Assembly: GCA_947683425.1 (NCBI GenBank)
Contig: CANTUQ010000081.1
Coordinates: 8,986,501 to 9,050,500, forward strand
Direction: 5' to 3'
From: Excoecaria cochinchinensis
Taxonomy: Eukaryota; Streptophyta; Magnoliopsida; Malpighiales; Euphorbiaceae
DNA length: 64,000 nucleotides
Shown here: positions 1 through 8,580 of the stretch, piece by piece
Position numbering within the stretch: the stretch's first letter is position 1
Layout: each line of letters begins with the position of its first letter
The notes under the pieces: model-generated
Told to the model about the DNA's origin: nothing
The model's input: the letters and a program-made list of their open reading frames with translations, nothing else
The model's database searches: none
Translations under genes and position numbers: made by a program

Positions 1-284
1 ATAAAAAGATGAAAGATGTTAATAAAATGATGGAATCAAGTTCATTGTCTTTAATTCTTCATGATTCATTTTATCTTCTTTTGACTATCATTAACTAGGT
101 TTAAGTAGTTTACATGTTAGATTAGTTTAAAATAGCTTTTCCATCAATTAATCATTGTAAACAAGATTAAAATCAATTAGTGATAGTGAGTAAAAACGTT
201 CCTCGTGGGATCGACAATCTTAAGTACTATTGCGGTACACCGTATACTTGCGGTATAATAAGCATATATAGAAAATGCTCAACA
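1..284 (+). repeat. Athila LTR 1, 3' end only
   Basis: The window begins inside this LTR. The 284 bases match 6369-6652 and 12735-13018 with no difference noticed, and end in CTCAACA, six bases before the PBS. This is the 5' LTR for the first internal region. Confidence 0.92.
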
Positions 285-290
285 AGTTTT

Positions 291-308
291 TGGCGCCGTT
301 GCCGGGGA
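291..308 (+). other. Primer binding site, tRNA-Asp, copy 1
   Basis: TGGCGCCGTTGCCGGGGA is complementary to the 3' end of plant tRNA-Asp(GTC) including CCA, as I recall that tRNA. It lies six bases after the LTR end, as usual for Athila elements. It primes minus-strand cDNA synthesis. Confidence 0.93.
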
Positions 309-436
309 ACGGTTGTTTGCCATTATAAAAATTGATTTATGATTTTGGATTACAATATTTTGTTTTGTTTTAATTTGTTTGTATTTTTAAATTAATTTTG
401 TGTTTTGTTTTTGGTTTTACAGGATTTTGAAAGTTC

Positions 437-1432
437 ATGCCTAGTACAAGGAGTTCTTTAGAAGAGCTTGAGCCTTTAAATCATGAGATTGAAAGATTTT
501 TGTCAAGTAACCGGAAGTCCAATAAGAAAAAGAACAAGGATAAGAGACCAATTATCATGGCTGACGAAAATCCACCAAGATTGATGGACTTTGCCACACC
601 TGCTTTGAGTGGTGCTCAACAAGGAGTGGTAAGACCAACGGTAAATGCCAATCAATTTGAAATTAAGCCTTCATTATTACAAATGATTCAAAATAGTATT
701 CAATTTTATGGTTTGGCAAATGAGGATCCAAATGCTCATTTGGCAAACTTTCTTGAAATATGTGATACCTTTAAGATAAATGGGGTTTCGGCTGATGCAA
801 TCAAGCTTAGGCTTTTTCCATTCACTTTGAAGGATAAAGCAAAAGCTTGGTTGAATTCCCTAACAAGAGGATCTATAACTACTTGGGACCAATTGGCCCA
901 AGCATTCTTATCAAAATATTTTCCATTGGCCAAAACTGCAAAAATCATAAAGGATATTACTACATTTGTTCAAAATGAAAATGAATCATTATATGAGGCT
1001 TGGGAAAGATTCAAGGAATTACAAAGGATGTGTCCACACCATAACTTGCCAAGAGAGTTGTTGATGCAAACATTTTATAATGGAGTAAATCCTACTACAA
1101 GGGGGACTATTGATGCTGCTGCTGGAGGTTCTTTGATGAGAAAAATAATTGATGCAACATATGAGCTATTGGAAGAGATGGCAATGAATAACTGTATGTG
1201 GCCTTCTGAAAGAGTAAGGGAGTATAATAATTCTAATACTAGGGGGGTACATTCAGTAGATTCTATGGTTGCATTACAAGCCCAAATTGAAACATTAAAT
1301 CATAGAGTTAATAGTCTAAGTTTGGGTGGTAATTCATTAAATGCATGCAATGTGTGTGGTCAACAAGGACATAAGAGTGATAATTGCAATTTAGGCATGG
1401 TTAATAAGGAAGAACAAGTTAATTTTCTTTAA
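437..1432 (+). CDS. gag: Athila-type Gag, copy 1
   Basis: The 331-residue product is a retrotransposon Gag, which would form the cytoplasmic virus-like particle. Residues about 72-250 hold the gag core (FEIKP, EDPNAHL, LFPFTLKDKAKAWL, TFYNGVNP). A canonical CX2CX4HX4C zinc knuckle follows at C304, C307, H312 and C317. The N-terminus is lysine rich. M1 at 437 follows a TTTTACAG|GATTTT splice-acceptor-like site; M41 (MADENPP) is an alternative start. A TAA at 1430-1432 ends the frame right after the knuckle, although the frame stays open and gag-like to 1807. Copy 1 has Thr241 where copies 2 and 3 have Ala241. No pol follows, so maturation would need a helper element. Confidence 0.88.
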   Translation: MPSTRSSLEELEPLNHEIERFLSSNRKSNKKKNKDKRPIIMADENPPRLMDFATPALSGAQQGVVRPTVNANQFEIKPSLLQMIQNSIQFYGLANEDPNAHLANFLEICDTFKINGVSADAIKLRLFPFTLKDKAKAWLNSLTRGSITTWDQLAQAFLSKYFPLAKTAKIIKDITTFVQNENESLYEAWERFKELQRMCPHHNLPRELLMQTFYNGVNPTTRGTIDAAAGGSLMRKIIDATYELLEEMAMNNCMWPSERVREYNNSNTRGVHSVDSMVALQAQIETLNHRVNSLSLGGNSLNACNVCGQQGHKSDNCNLGMVNKEEQVNFL

Positions 1433-1807
1433 GGTCAAGGTCGTGGTAATCCTTATTCTAACACTTATAATGCTGGTTGGAGAAACCATCCTAACCTTTC
1501 ATGGGGGAATAATAATATTAACAACCAAAATAGAGGTGTAGGATACCAACAACCACAAGATAGGTTTGGTGCCTTTGAGATTAAAATTGATAAGTTTATT
1601 GAAGAAATTAATTGTAAGATGCATTCTCAAGATGAAAGTCAAAAGAAACTTGAACAAAAATTTGATCAAATTGCTAAAAATCATGCTGCTACTATTCATA
1701 ATCTTGAGGTTCAAATAGGACAACTTGCTAATTCTTTACCTTCTAGAAATCTAGGATGCCTTCCAAGTAATACTGAGGAGAATCCTAGGGAGCACATTAA
1801 GCCATGA
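1433..1807 (+). pseudogene. Gag C-terminal extension after in-frame TAA, copy 1
   Basis: The gag frame continues without shift for 124 codons after the TAA to a TGA at 1805-1807. It encodes the PYSNTYN.GWRNHPN.SW motif normally downstream of the Athila Gag zinc knuckle. A predicted coiled coil follows (QKKLEQKFDQIAKNH, then HNLEVQIGQLANSLPSRNLGCLPS). I infer that the ancestral Gag was about 456 residues and that the TAA is a nonsense change or a readthrough stop. The same stop is in all three units. Confidence 0.75.
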
Positions 1808-2894
1808 TATATCTAGTTCTTTTATTTAGGTTACTTTGTTATATTTTCTTTTTAAATTTATTGTGCTTTGTTTTAGATTAGTTTGGTTAGTTTTATTTTT
1901 TGTAATTTAGATTTTAATGCTAAGAAAACAACTGTTTTTAAATTTTTAATTAATTTAGTAAGATGAGATTTGATTAATAAATATATAAAAAAAATTAAAT
2001 AGAAAAATAAAAAAAAAATGTGTGTTTTGCAGACGTTGCTTCTGTCGCGATCGCGGCAAGTATTGCGATCGCGACAGAACGCGATTTTGGCAGGGATTGC
2101 GTCTCGTGACGTTGCTTCACGCGACGTGACAGTCTGAGGATTTTGTTTGATGGACTTCGCCCAGGTAAGTAAAGAGCGTCACGAGTCGTGACGTTGCTTC
2201 ACGAGACGTGATGCCTTATGTAGAGAATAGGTACGTTTTAAATGTTTTCTTTTCTTTTATTATTTTACTTATTATTTTTCTATTATTTGGGTTTGTTTTC
2301 TTTTCTTTTCTGATTTATAAGATTTAATTTTAATTACATTAACCTAATTTTACCATTTAAGCATTAAAAACACAGAAAAAGGAGAATTAAAAGTGGGAAT
2401 TTAAATTTTAAAACCCTAACGTCGTGACTTTTCCTTTTCTCAGTTTTCTCTGTTAGTTTTATTTTCCCTAGCACAGGTCACGACTAAAAAAACTTTCATT
2501 TCTTCTTTTCTTCTTCTTCCACAGAGACTTTCGAATTTCCATCCTCTGCTTTCCTTTCGTTTTCCTAGTTTTACATTACATCATTCCTCTTTTATTTCTT
2601 CTCTTTTCTTTTCTTCAAACGACTGACTTAGGGATTACGGGATTTTCATTCTCCATTCAGGTTTGTCATTTTATTTTCATTTTTCTTTTTCATTTCTTCT
2701 TTCCCCTAACACATTTAATTTCGGCATTTTCACAACTAAATCACATTTCATTTGTAGTTATTCTCTGTTTACATTCCTTTATCTTTTATCTTTTATGTTT
2801 TCCTTTAGTGTATTTGGTTTTGTTAATTTCTTCATTTGTCTTTAGATTTACTTCTCTTTAGTTTTCATTCTCTGTTTACCTAACACAATCAAAT
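1808..2894 (+). other. Non-coding spacer where pol would be, copy 1
   Basis: This is 1.1 kb without a credible ORF between gag and the second ORF, where Athila elements normally carry about 3 kb of pol. The first part is AT-rich. A CpG-rich palindrome cluster lies at about 2040-2212 with a strong splice-donor-like CAG|GTAAGT at 2162-2170. The rest is pyrimidine rich with acceptor-like CAG at 2658-2660 and TTTAG near 2845. A spliced RNA for the second ORF is possible but unproven. Equivalent spacers lie at 8176-9262 and 14542-15627. Confidence 0.6.
2040..2212. repeat. CpG-rich palindrome cluster, internal, copy 1
   Basis: Short near-perfect palindromes are packed in an AT-rich spacer: GTCGCGATCGCGGC near 2044, GCGATCGCGAC near 2065, TCACGCGACGTGAC at 2117-2130, TCACGAGTCGTGA at 2179-2191 and TCACGAGACGTGA at 2199-2211. 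Related words occur in this element's own LTR and in Tekay-type LTRs elsewhere in the window. No function is known to me. Confidence 0.8.
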
Positions 2895-4040
2895 ATGGTG
2901 AGAACAAAGAATCCCTATGTTTCCCGAATTGAACAAGAAGAGCAGGAAGGTGAGGAAGTGAATAATGCTGTTCATTATGGTGCTCTATTTCCTGTATTCT
3001 CTGTAGACGAAGGCAGTAGGTATTTAACTCTTCGTGATAGGCATTTGATGCAATGTAAGTATTTTCCTGAATCTTTACTTAATCAAATTGGCATGCTAGA
3101 TGTAGTGAATGAAATGTTAAGATTTTGTGGGTTATTTAAATTTGCATCTATGCATGAAGATGTTCGTCCTGATTTGGTTTTAGAATTTTACACCACCTTA
3201 AAAAAGAATGATGATAATGAGAATTGGTTAGATTTTAGGATGGCTGGTAAACCTTATACTTTAACCTATTTTATGATGAATAGGATGTTTAGATTTTCTC
3301 AAGCTGGTTTAACTGAGCCACCTAAATCTTTTAAGCCACATAGATTTTGGACATTTTTAACTGATTTGCAAACTCGTTATAGGGCTAGGGATGCTAAATC
3401 TATGTTTATTAAAGATTTGAGATATTGGATTTTGCATAGAGTTTTAGCTTCTCTAATTTTTAATAGGTCTGAATTTAACAGAGTTTCATATAATGAGTTG
3501 TTTTTGATGTGGTGTGTACATAAACGCAAGGACGTATGTTGGCCTTTTTGGATAGTAAGTCAATTGTTGCAATGTGTACATAAGCATGATTCACCTTTAA
3601 CACATGGGCATGTTATTTCTAGTATTGCAAGCAATCTAAATGTGGATCTTGATGCCTACTATAGAGTTTTTTCTTGCCATTATTTTAATAAGAATATGTT
3701 AGTTCGTGGAGAGGTTGTTGGTAATAATTTTCAGGAAATTCCGGCACGTGCTCGATCTTGTTGGAGGGATATTGCTGGAACTTCTGAGCCACAAGTAGAG
3801 GCACAAGAAGAAGAAGGTGAGGAGGAGGTAAGTGAGGATGAAGTGATGCCCGATATTCCAGCTGCTGTGGGTGCTGCTCCTGATATTGGCTCATCCAGCC
3901 ATAACATCCCATCAATGTTATCTAATATGCAAGAGCAATTATCTTCCATTGAGCGACGTCAAAGGCGGCTGGAGTACAAGTTTGATAATTTCTTGATACA
4001 ATCGGGTTTTGTGGTTCCATCACCTCCACCTTCACCATGA
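2895..4040 (+). CDS. Athila-type second ORF (ATHILA ORF-1 / env-like position), copy 1
   Basis: The product has 381 residues. A compact region at about 30-270 contains EFYTTLKK, WLDFRMAGKPYTLTYFMMNR, RYWILHRVLASLIFNR and ELFLMWCVHKRKDV. This layout resembles the ATHILA ORF-1 family proteins found downstream of pol in Athila elements, a resemblance recalled rather than searched. An acidic stretch follows at about 300-320 (EEEGEEEVSEDE), then a short coiled coil (MQEQLSSIERRQRRLEYKF) and a proline-rich end. I see no signal peptide or transmembrane helix inside the ORF, so an envelope role is not supported. ATG 2895 follows a long pyrimidine-rich leader. C289 is Tyr in copy 3. Its function in retrotransposition is unknown. 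Confidence 0.7.
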   Translation: MVRTKNPYVSRIEQEEQEGEEVNNAVHYGALFPVFSVDEGSRYLTLRDRHLMQCKYFPESLLNQIGMLDVVNEMLRFCGLFKFASMHEDVRPDLVLEFYTTLKKNDDNENWLDFRMAGKPYTLTYFMMNRMFRFSQAGLTEPPKSFKPHRFWTFLTDLQTRYRARDAKSMFIKDLRYWILHRVLASLIFNRSEFNRVSYNELFLMWCVHKRKDVCWPFWIVSQLLQCVHKHDSPLTHGHVISSIASNLNVDLDAYYRVFSCHYFNKNMLVRGEVVGNNFQEIPARARSCWRDIAGTSEPQVEAQEEEGEEEVSEDEVMPDIPAAVGAAPDIGSSSHNIPSMLSNMQEQLSSIERRQRRLEYKFDNFLIQSGFVVPSPPPSP

Positions 4041-4109
4041 TAGGAGAGTTTTCTTTTTATTCATTTTTATTTGTTTCTTTTACTTATTTTTGTGTGTCAT
4101 TCCTCCACA

Positions 4110-4142
4110 TTGAGGACAATGTTGGTTTTAAATGTGGGGGAG
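4110..4142 (+). other. Internal PPT-like module, copy 1
   Basis: TTGAGGACAA followed by TTTAAATGTGGGGGAG repeats the layout of the true 3' PPT (TTGAGGACAA then TTTAGTGTGGGAG at 5093-5122). It may be a secondary plus-strand primer or the remnant of one. Copies lie at 10478-10510 and 16843-16875. Confidence 0.55.
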
Positions 4143-4481
4143 TGACTGTGTTGTGTGTTGTGATATTTGTGACTGTGTTTGTGAGTTTGTGTAGGTATTA
4201 TGTATGTAAATTGCATGATTGTTTTTGTTTGTGTGTTTTTATATTTCAATTAGGCTTTTAAGTAAACTTTATTATAAAACATTGTTTATTTGGTATATGA
4301 TATAGGTTGTTAAGTTCATTATCTTTTATGCTCATTTTTATCAGTTTTTCAAAAATTTTTGGGATGTGTTTTAAGTTTTTCAAGTTATTTGGTTTTACTT
4401 ATTTCAACATTATAGATTATTTAGTCTCTTTACCTACCATGTTTTTAAAGTTAGAATTTGCTCATTTTGTTTAAAATTTTA

Positions 4482-4683
4482 AGTTTCCAGTTGCCTATGG
4501 AAACTATAGCCATAATACTTGCCCTTATTTCTTTTCAATAATGGATGAGGACTCAAAAAGAAAAGAAAAATAAAGATAAGTGGGAAGGAGCATAAAATGC
4601 ACCCACTAATTTCAACAATAAATAACAAGATGTATATTTAAAATTGCAAAAATATGGGATGGAGCGTAAAACGCACCCATATT
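4482..4683 (+). promoter_or_regulatory. Three-hairpin 3' UTR element, copy 1
   Basis: Hairpin a pairs AGTTTCCA (4482-4489) with TGGAAACT (4498-4505), eight bases with an eight-base loop. Hairpin b (4579-4607) pairs AGTGGG with CCCACT and GCAT with ATGC around an AAA loop. Hairpin c (4651-4683) pairs AATATGGG with CCCATATT and GCGT with ACGC around the same AAA loop. Hairpins b and c share an asymmetric bulge (AAGGA or ATGGA opposite A) and differ by compensatory changes. This suggests a structured RNA element. Function is unknown; packaging, stability or 3' processing are possibilities. Confidence 0.65.
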
Positions 4684-5092
4684 AACTTCTCTTGCTATGC
4701 ATGGAATTAAATGAAAAATATATATATCCATGTAAAAAAGAATATAAAAAAAAAAAAGAAAAAGAGTCTAAAAATGCCATGAGATTTGATTAAGGGTGAG
4801 TGAGCTTCAATTGTCTTAAAAGGTGACTAGCAATCTTAGATTTTTAACTTTTATGATCAATTTTCTCTCTTTGATTCATGTTTAGTTTTTGAGACTTTAT
4901 ATTCTTTATGTTGGAAGTAGTAAAGTTAGGAAACTTGATGAATTTTCAATGCATAATTTGAATTTTGATTTACTGATATGTGTGAGTGTTTGAGATAGTT
5001 GAGCTTTACAATTTTAGTATACATAGCTAAATGAACAGTATTTTGTAATGATATTTACTGACTATTGAATTTGTTTATTTCTTTTCTCTTGC

Positions 5093-5126
5093 TTGAGGAC
5101 AAGCAAGGGTTTAGTGTGGGAGAATT
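5093..5126 (+). other. Polypurine tract module, copy 1
   Basis: TTGAGGACAAGCAAGGG then AGTGTGGGAGAATT directly abuts the LTR start TGATAAG at 5127. This is the expected plus-strand primer. Confidence 0.75.
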
Positions 5127-5315
5127 TGATAAGAGCTAAATTGAAGTATAATTTAGTATTTATTTTGTGTGAATTTATGTAATTAATCATGTAATTGTTT
5201 GTAAAATTTAATGTGATGTGTTAGATTATGTTTATTTGTATCAGTTGAGTTTTTATGTTGATTATCTGCGTTTTTAGGTGAAGAAATGAAGAGAAGAGTA
5301 AATAGAACAAGCAAG

Positions 5316-5690
5316 TCACGAGAGAGGAGCAGGTCACGCCACACACAAGGAGTCACGCGACGTGACCGTAGGTAACGAGATGTGACTGGAGAAGAGAAAG
5401 GAGAGAAAGAAGAAAAAGAGAAAGAAAAGAAGAAAAGAAGCTGAGGGAGAGGAAGTCACGCGACGTGAGCAAAGGTCACACGACGTGACGAGAAGCCAGG
5501 AGAAGAGGAGGAGGCGAGACGTGAGTGCCAGTCATGCCACACACGCGCAGACTCATGCCGTGATGGGAGGTAACGTCCCGTGACTGGCCAGAGAGGGAAG
5601 AGAAAACCGAAAGAAAGAAAGAAGGAAGAAAATGAGCAAGCGTGTTCTGTCGCGATCGCGACACCGTTGGGATCGCGACAGAGATGACCG
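5316..5690. repeat. CpG-rich palindrome cluster in LTR 2
   Basis: Upstream of the TATA box, purine-rich sequence is studded with TCACGCGACGTGAC (5353-5366), AGTCACGCGACGTGA (5454 onward), TCACACGACGTGAC and CTGTCGCGATCGCGACAC (5647-5664). The same clusters are at about 11682-12056 (LTR 3) and 18047-18421 (LTR 4). ACGTG cores resemble bZIP/bHLH sites, so a regulatory role in U3 is possible. Confidence 0.75.
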
Positions 5691-5798
5691 TTGGACAGTT
5701 TTGGGCCAAAAGTCACATGAAAAGTCATCTTGTTTCACCAAATTTTGCAACAATTCCCAAGAGACATCTTTAAGGGACACAATCTTTAAATTATTATC

Positions 5799-5806
5799 TA
5801 TAAATA
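5799..5806 (+). promoter_or_regulatory. LTR 2 TATA box
   Basis: TATAAATA lies inside the LTR after the palindrome cluster and is the likely core promoter for transcription of the following unit. Confidence 0.6.
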
Positions 5807-6658
5807 GGTAGTTTAACTGTAATTTTAGGATGATGAATTTTAAGTTAAGTAATTTTTCTGTATTTTGTAAGAGAGATTTTTCTTAGTTAAATTTCTATTT
5901 AGTTTTATGTTTTGAAGAAGAAGATCAAGGAGAAGGAAAATTTATTTTCAAGAGATTGAGAAAAGGGTTGAAAGGCTTCTATCTTGTTCTCTTATTTTTA
6001 ATTCTTCTCCAATATTTCTATGAATATCATTTTAATGAATTTGCATATTATAATTTTTTCTATTTCTATCTACTTTCATAGTCTTTCATTGTAGATTCTC
6101 TATTAATATCTTTTGCATGATTTTTACAAGTTAAAGTAATTCGAGAGTTTGCTTTATCTGACATTTAATAGAGATTCATTATTAAGATATATTTGAGGGA
6201 TCAGTATATTGAGATAATTGCTATAGGTTAGTGTTTATTCTTAAAATATGTAATTAGAAACCTCTAATTCATTAATGAAAATTGTGAGTTAGAATTTTAA
6301 TTGTATGTTTTAGGCATTTTAATTCATGTCGAGAGAGTGGGTTAAAAGTTTATTCTAACTTGGCTTGCATAAAAAGATGAAAGATGTTAATAAAATGATG
6401 GAATCAAGTTCATTGTCTTTAATTCTTCATGATTCATTTTATCTTCTTTTGACTATCATTAACTAGGTTTAAGTAGTTTACATGTTAGATTAGTTTAAAA
6501 TAGCTTTTCCATCAATTAATCATTGTAAACAAGATTAAAATCAATTAGTGATAGTGAGTAAAAACGTTCCTCGTGGGATCGACAATCTTAAGTACTATTG
6601 CGGTACACCGTATACTTGCGGTATAATAAGCATATATAGAAAATGCTCAACAAGTTTT

Positions 6659-6676
6659 TGGCGCCGTTGCCGGGGA
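6659..6676 (+). other. Primer binding site, tRNA-Asp, copy 2
   Basis: Same 18 bases as at 291-308, six bases after LTR 2. Confidence 0.93.
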
Positions 6677-6804
6677 ACGGTTGTTTGCCATTATAAAAAT
6701 TGATTTATGATTTTGGATTACAATATTTTGTTTTGTTTTAATTTGTTTGTATTTTTAAATTAATTTTGTGTTTTGTTTTTGGTTTTACAGGATTTTGAAA
6801 GTTC

Positions 6805-7800
6805 ATGCCTAGTACAAGGAGTTCTTTAGAAGAGCTTGAGCCTTTAAATCATGAGATTGAAAGATTTTTGTCAAGTAACCGGAAGTCCAATAAGAAAAAG
6901 AACAAGGATAAGAGACCAATTATCATGGCTGACGAAAATCCACCAAGATTGATGGACTTTGCCACACCTGCTTTGAGTGGTGCTCAACAAGGAGTGGTAA
7001 GACCAACGGTAAATGCCAATCAATTTGAAATTAAGCCTTCATTATTACAAATGATTCAAAATAGTATTCAATTTTATGGTTTGGCAAATGAGGATCCAAA
7101 TGCTCATTTGGCAAACTTTCTTGAAATATGTGATACCTTTAAGATAAATGGGGTTTCGGCTGATGCAATCAAGCTTAGGCTTTTTCCATTCACTTTGAAG
7201 GATAAAGCAAAAGCTTGGTTGAATTCCCTAACAAGAGGATCTATAACTACTTGGGACCAATTGGCCCAAGCATTCTTATCAAAATATTTTCCATTGGCCA
7301 AAACTGCAAAAATCATAAAGGATATTACTACATTTGTTCAAAATGAAAATGAATCATTATATGAGGCTTGGGAAAGATTCAAGGAATTACAAAGGATGTG
7401 TCCACACCATAACTTGCCAAGAGAGTTGTTGATGCAAACATTTTATAATGGAGTAAATCCTACTACAAGGGGGACTATTGATGCTGCTGCTGGAGGTTCT
7501 TTGATGAGAAAAATAATTGATGCAGCATATGAGCTATTGGAAGAGATGGCAATGAATAACTGTATGTGGCCTTCTGAAAGAGTAAGGGAGTATAATAATT
7601 CTAATACTAGGGGGGTACATTCAGTAGATTCTATGGTTGCATTACAAGCCCAAATTGAAACATTAAATCATAGAGTTAATAGTCTAAGTTTGGGTGGTAA
7701 TTCATTAAATGCATGCAATGTGTGTGGTCAACAAGGACATAAGAGTGATAATTGCAATTTAGGCATGGTTAATAAGGAAGAACAAGTTAATTTTCTTTAA
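6805..7800 (+). CDS. gag: Athila-type Gag, copy 2
   Basis: 331 residues with the same gag core and CX2CX4HX4C knuckle as copy 1, and Ala241 instead of Thr241. The frame is closed by the same TAA at 7798-7800 just after the knuckle, so the stop predates the tandem multiplication or is maintained. Driven, if at all, from the TATA box at 5799. Confidence 0.87.
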   Translation: MPSTRSSLEELEPLNHEIERFLSSNRKSNKKKNKDKRPIIMADENPPRLMDFATPALSGAQQGVVRPTVNANQFEIKPSLLQMIQNSIQFYGLANEDPNAHLANFLEICDTFKINGVSADAIKLRLFPFTLKDKAKAWLNSLTRGSITTWDQLAQAFLSKYFPLAKTAKIIKDITTFVQNENESLYEAWERFKELQRMCPHHNLPRELLMQTFYNGVNPTTRGTIDAAAGGSLMRKIIDAAYELLEEMAMNNCMWPSERVREYNNSNTRGVHSVDSMVALQAQIETLNHRVNSLSLGGNSLNACNVCGQQGHKSDNCNLGMVNKEEQVNFL

Positions 7801-8175
7801 GGTCAAGGTCGTGGTAATCCTTATTCTAACACTTATAATGCTGGTTGGAGAAACCATCCTAACCTTTCATGGGGGAATAATAATATTAACAACCAAAATA
7901 GAGGTGTAGGATACCAACAACCACAAGATAGGTTTGGTGCCTTTGAGATTAAAATTGATAAGTTTATTGAAGAAATTAATTGTAAGATGCATTCTCAAGA
8001 TGAAAGTCAAAAGAAACTTGAACAAAAATTTGATCAAATTGCTAAAAATCATGCTGCTACTATTCATAATCTTGAGGTTCAAATAGGACAACTTGCTAAT
8101 TCTTTACCTTCTAGAAATCTAGGATGCCTTCCAAGTAATACTGAGGAGAATCCTAGGGAGCACATTAAGCCATGA
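7801..8175 (+). pseudogene. Gag C-terminal extension after TAA, copy 2
   Basis: Open in the gag frame for 124 codons after the stop, with the same GWRNHPN motif and coiled-coil end as in unit 1. Confidence 0.73.
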
Positions 8176-8407
8176 TATATCTAGTTCTTTTATTTAGGTT
8201 ACTTTGTTATATTTTCTTTTTAAATTTATTGTGCTTTGTTTTAGATTAGTTTGGTTAGTTTTATTTTTTGTAATTTAGATTTTAATGCTAAGAAAACAAC
8301 TGTTTTTAAATTTTTAATTAATTTAGTAAGATGAGATTTGATTAATAAATATATAAAAAAAATTAAATAGAAAAATAAAAAAAAAATGTGTGTTTTGCAG
8401 ACGTTGC

Positions 8408-8580
8408 TTCTGTCGCGATCGCGGCAAGTATTGCGATCGCGACAGAACGCGATTTTGGCAGGGATTGCGTCTCGTGACGTTGCTTCACGCGACGTGACAG
8501 TCTGAGGATTTTGTTTGATGGACTTCGCCCAGGTAAGTAAAGAGCGTCACGAGTCGTGACGTTGCTTCACGAGACGTGAT
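8408..8580. repeat. CpG-rich palindrome cluster, internal, copy 2
   Basis: Same cluster as 2040-2212, including TCACGAGTCGTGA and the adjoining splice-donor-like CAG|GTAAGT. Confidence 0.8.

Larger units (their letters stand above)
4041..5126 (+). other. 3' region of Athila unit, copy 1
   Basis: This 1.1 kb stretch has no convincing gene. It holds a PPT-like module at 4110-4142, three hairpins at 4482-4683 and the terminal PPT module at 5093-5126. A 74-codon hydrophobic ORF at 4037-4261 overlaps the preceding stop (ATGA) but is probably a by-product of T-rich sequence. Equivalent stretches lie at 10409-11492 and 16774-17857. Confidence 0.7.
5127..6652 (+). repeat. Athila LTR 2
   Basis: A 1526-bp LTR, TGATAAGAGC...CTCAACA, shared between units 1 and 2. 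It carries a CpG palindrome cluster at 5316-5690 and a TATAAATA box at 5799-5806. I see no difference from LTR 3, whereas LTR 4 differs at about 20 sites by eye. Confidence 0.93.

Noticed and set aside
291..308. tRNA gene fragment
   Set aside because: Only the 18-base complement of the tRNA 3' end, placed right after an LTR: a primer binding site.
736..948. 70-codon minus-strand ORF repeated in each Athila unit
   Set aside because: Antisense shadow of gag; it repeats only because the unit repeats.
5456..5780. Minus-strand ORFs of 75-90 codons in the Athila LTR (also 11822-12146 and 18187-18459)
   Set aside because: Low-complexity sequence antisense to the palindrome cluster; overlapping in several frames and without domains.
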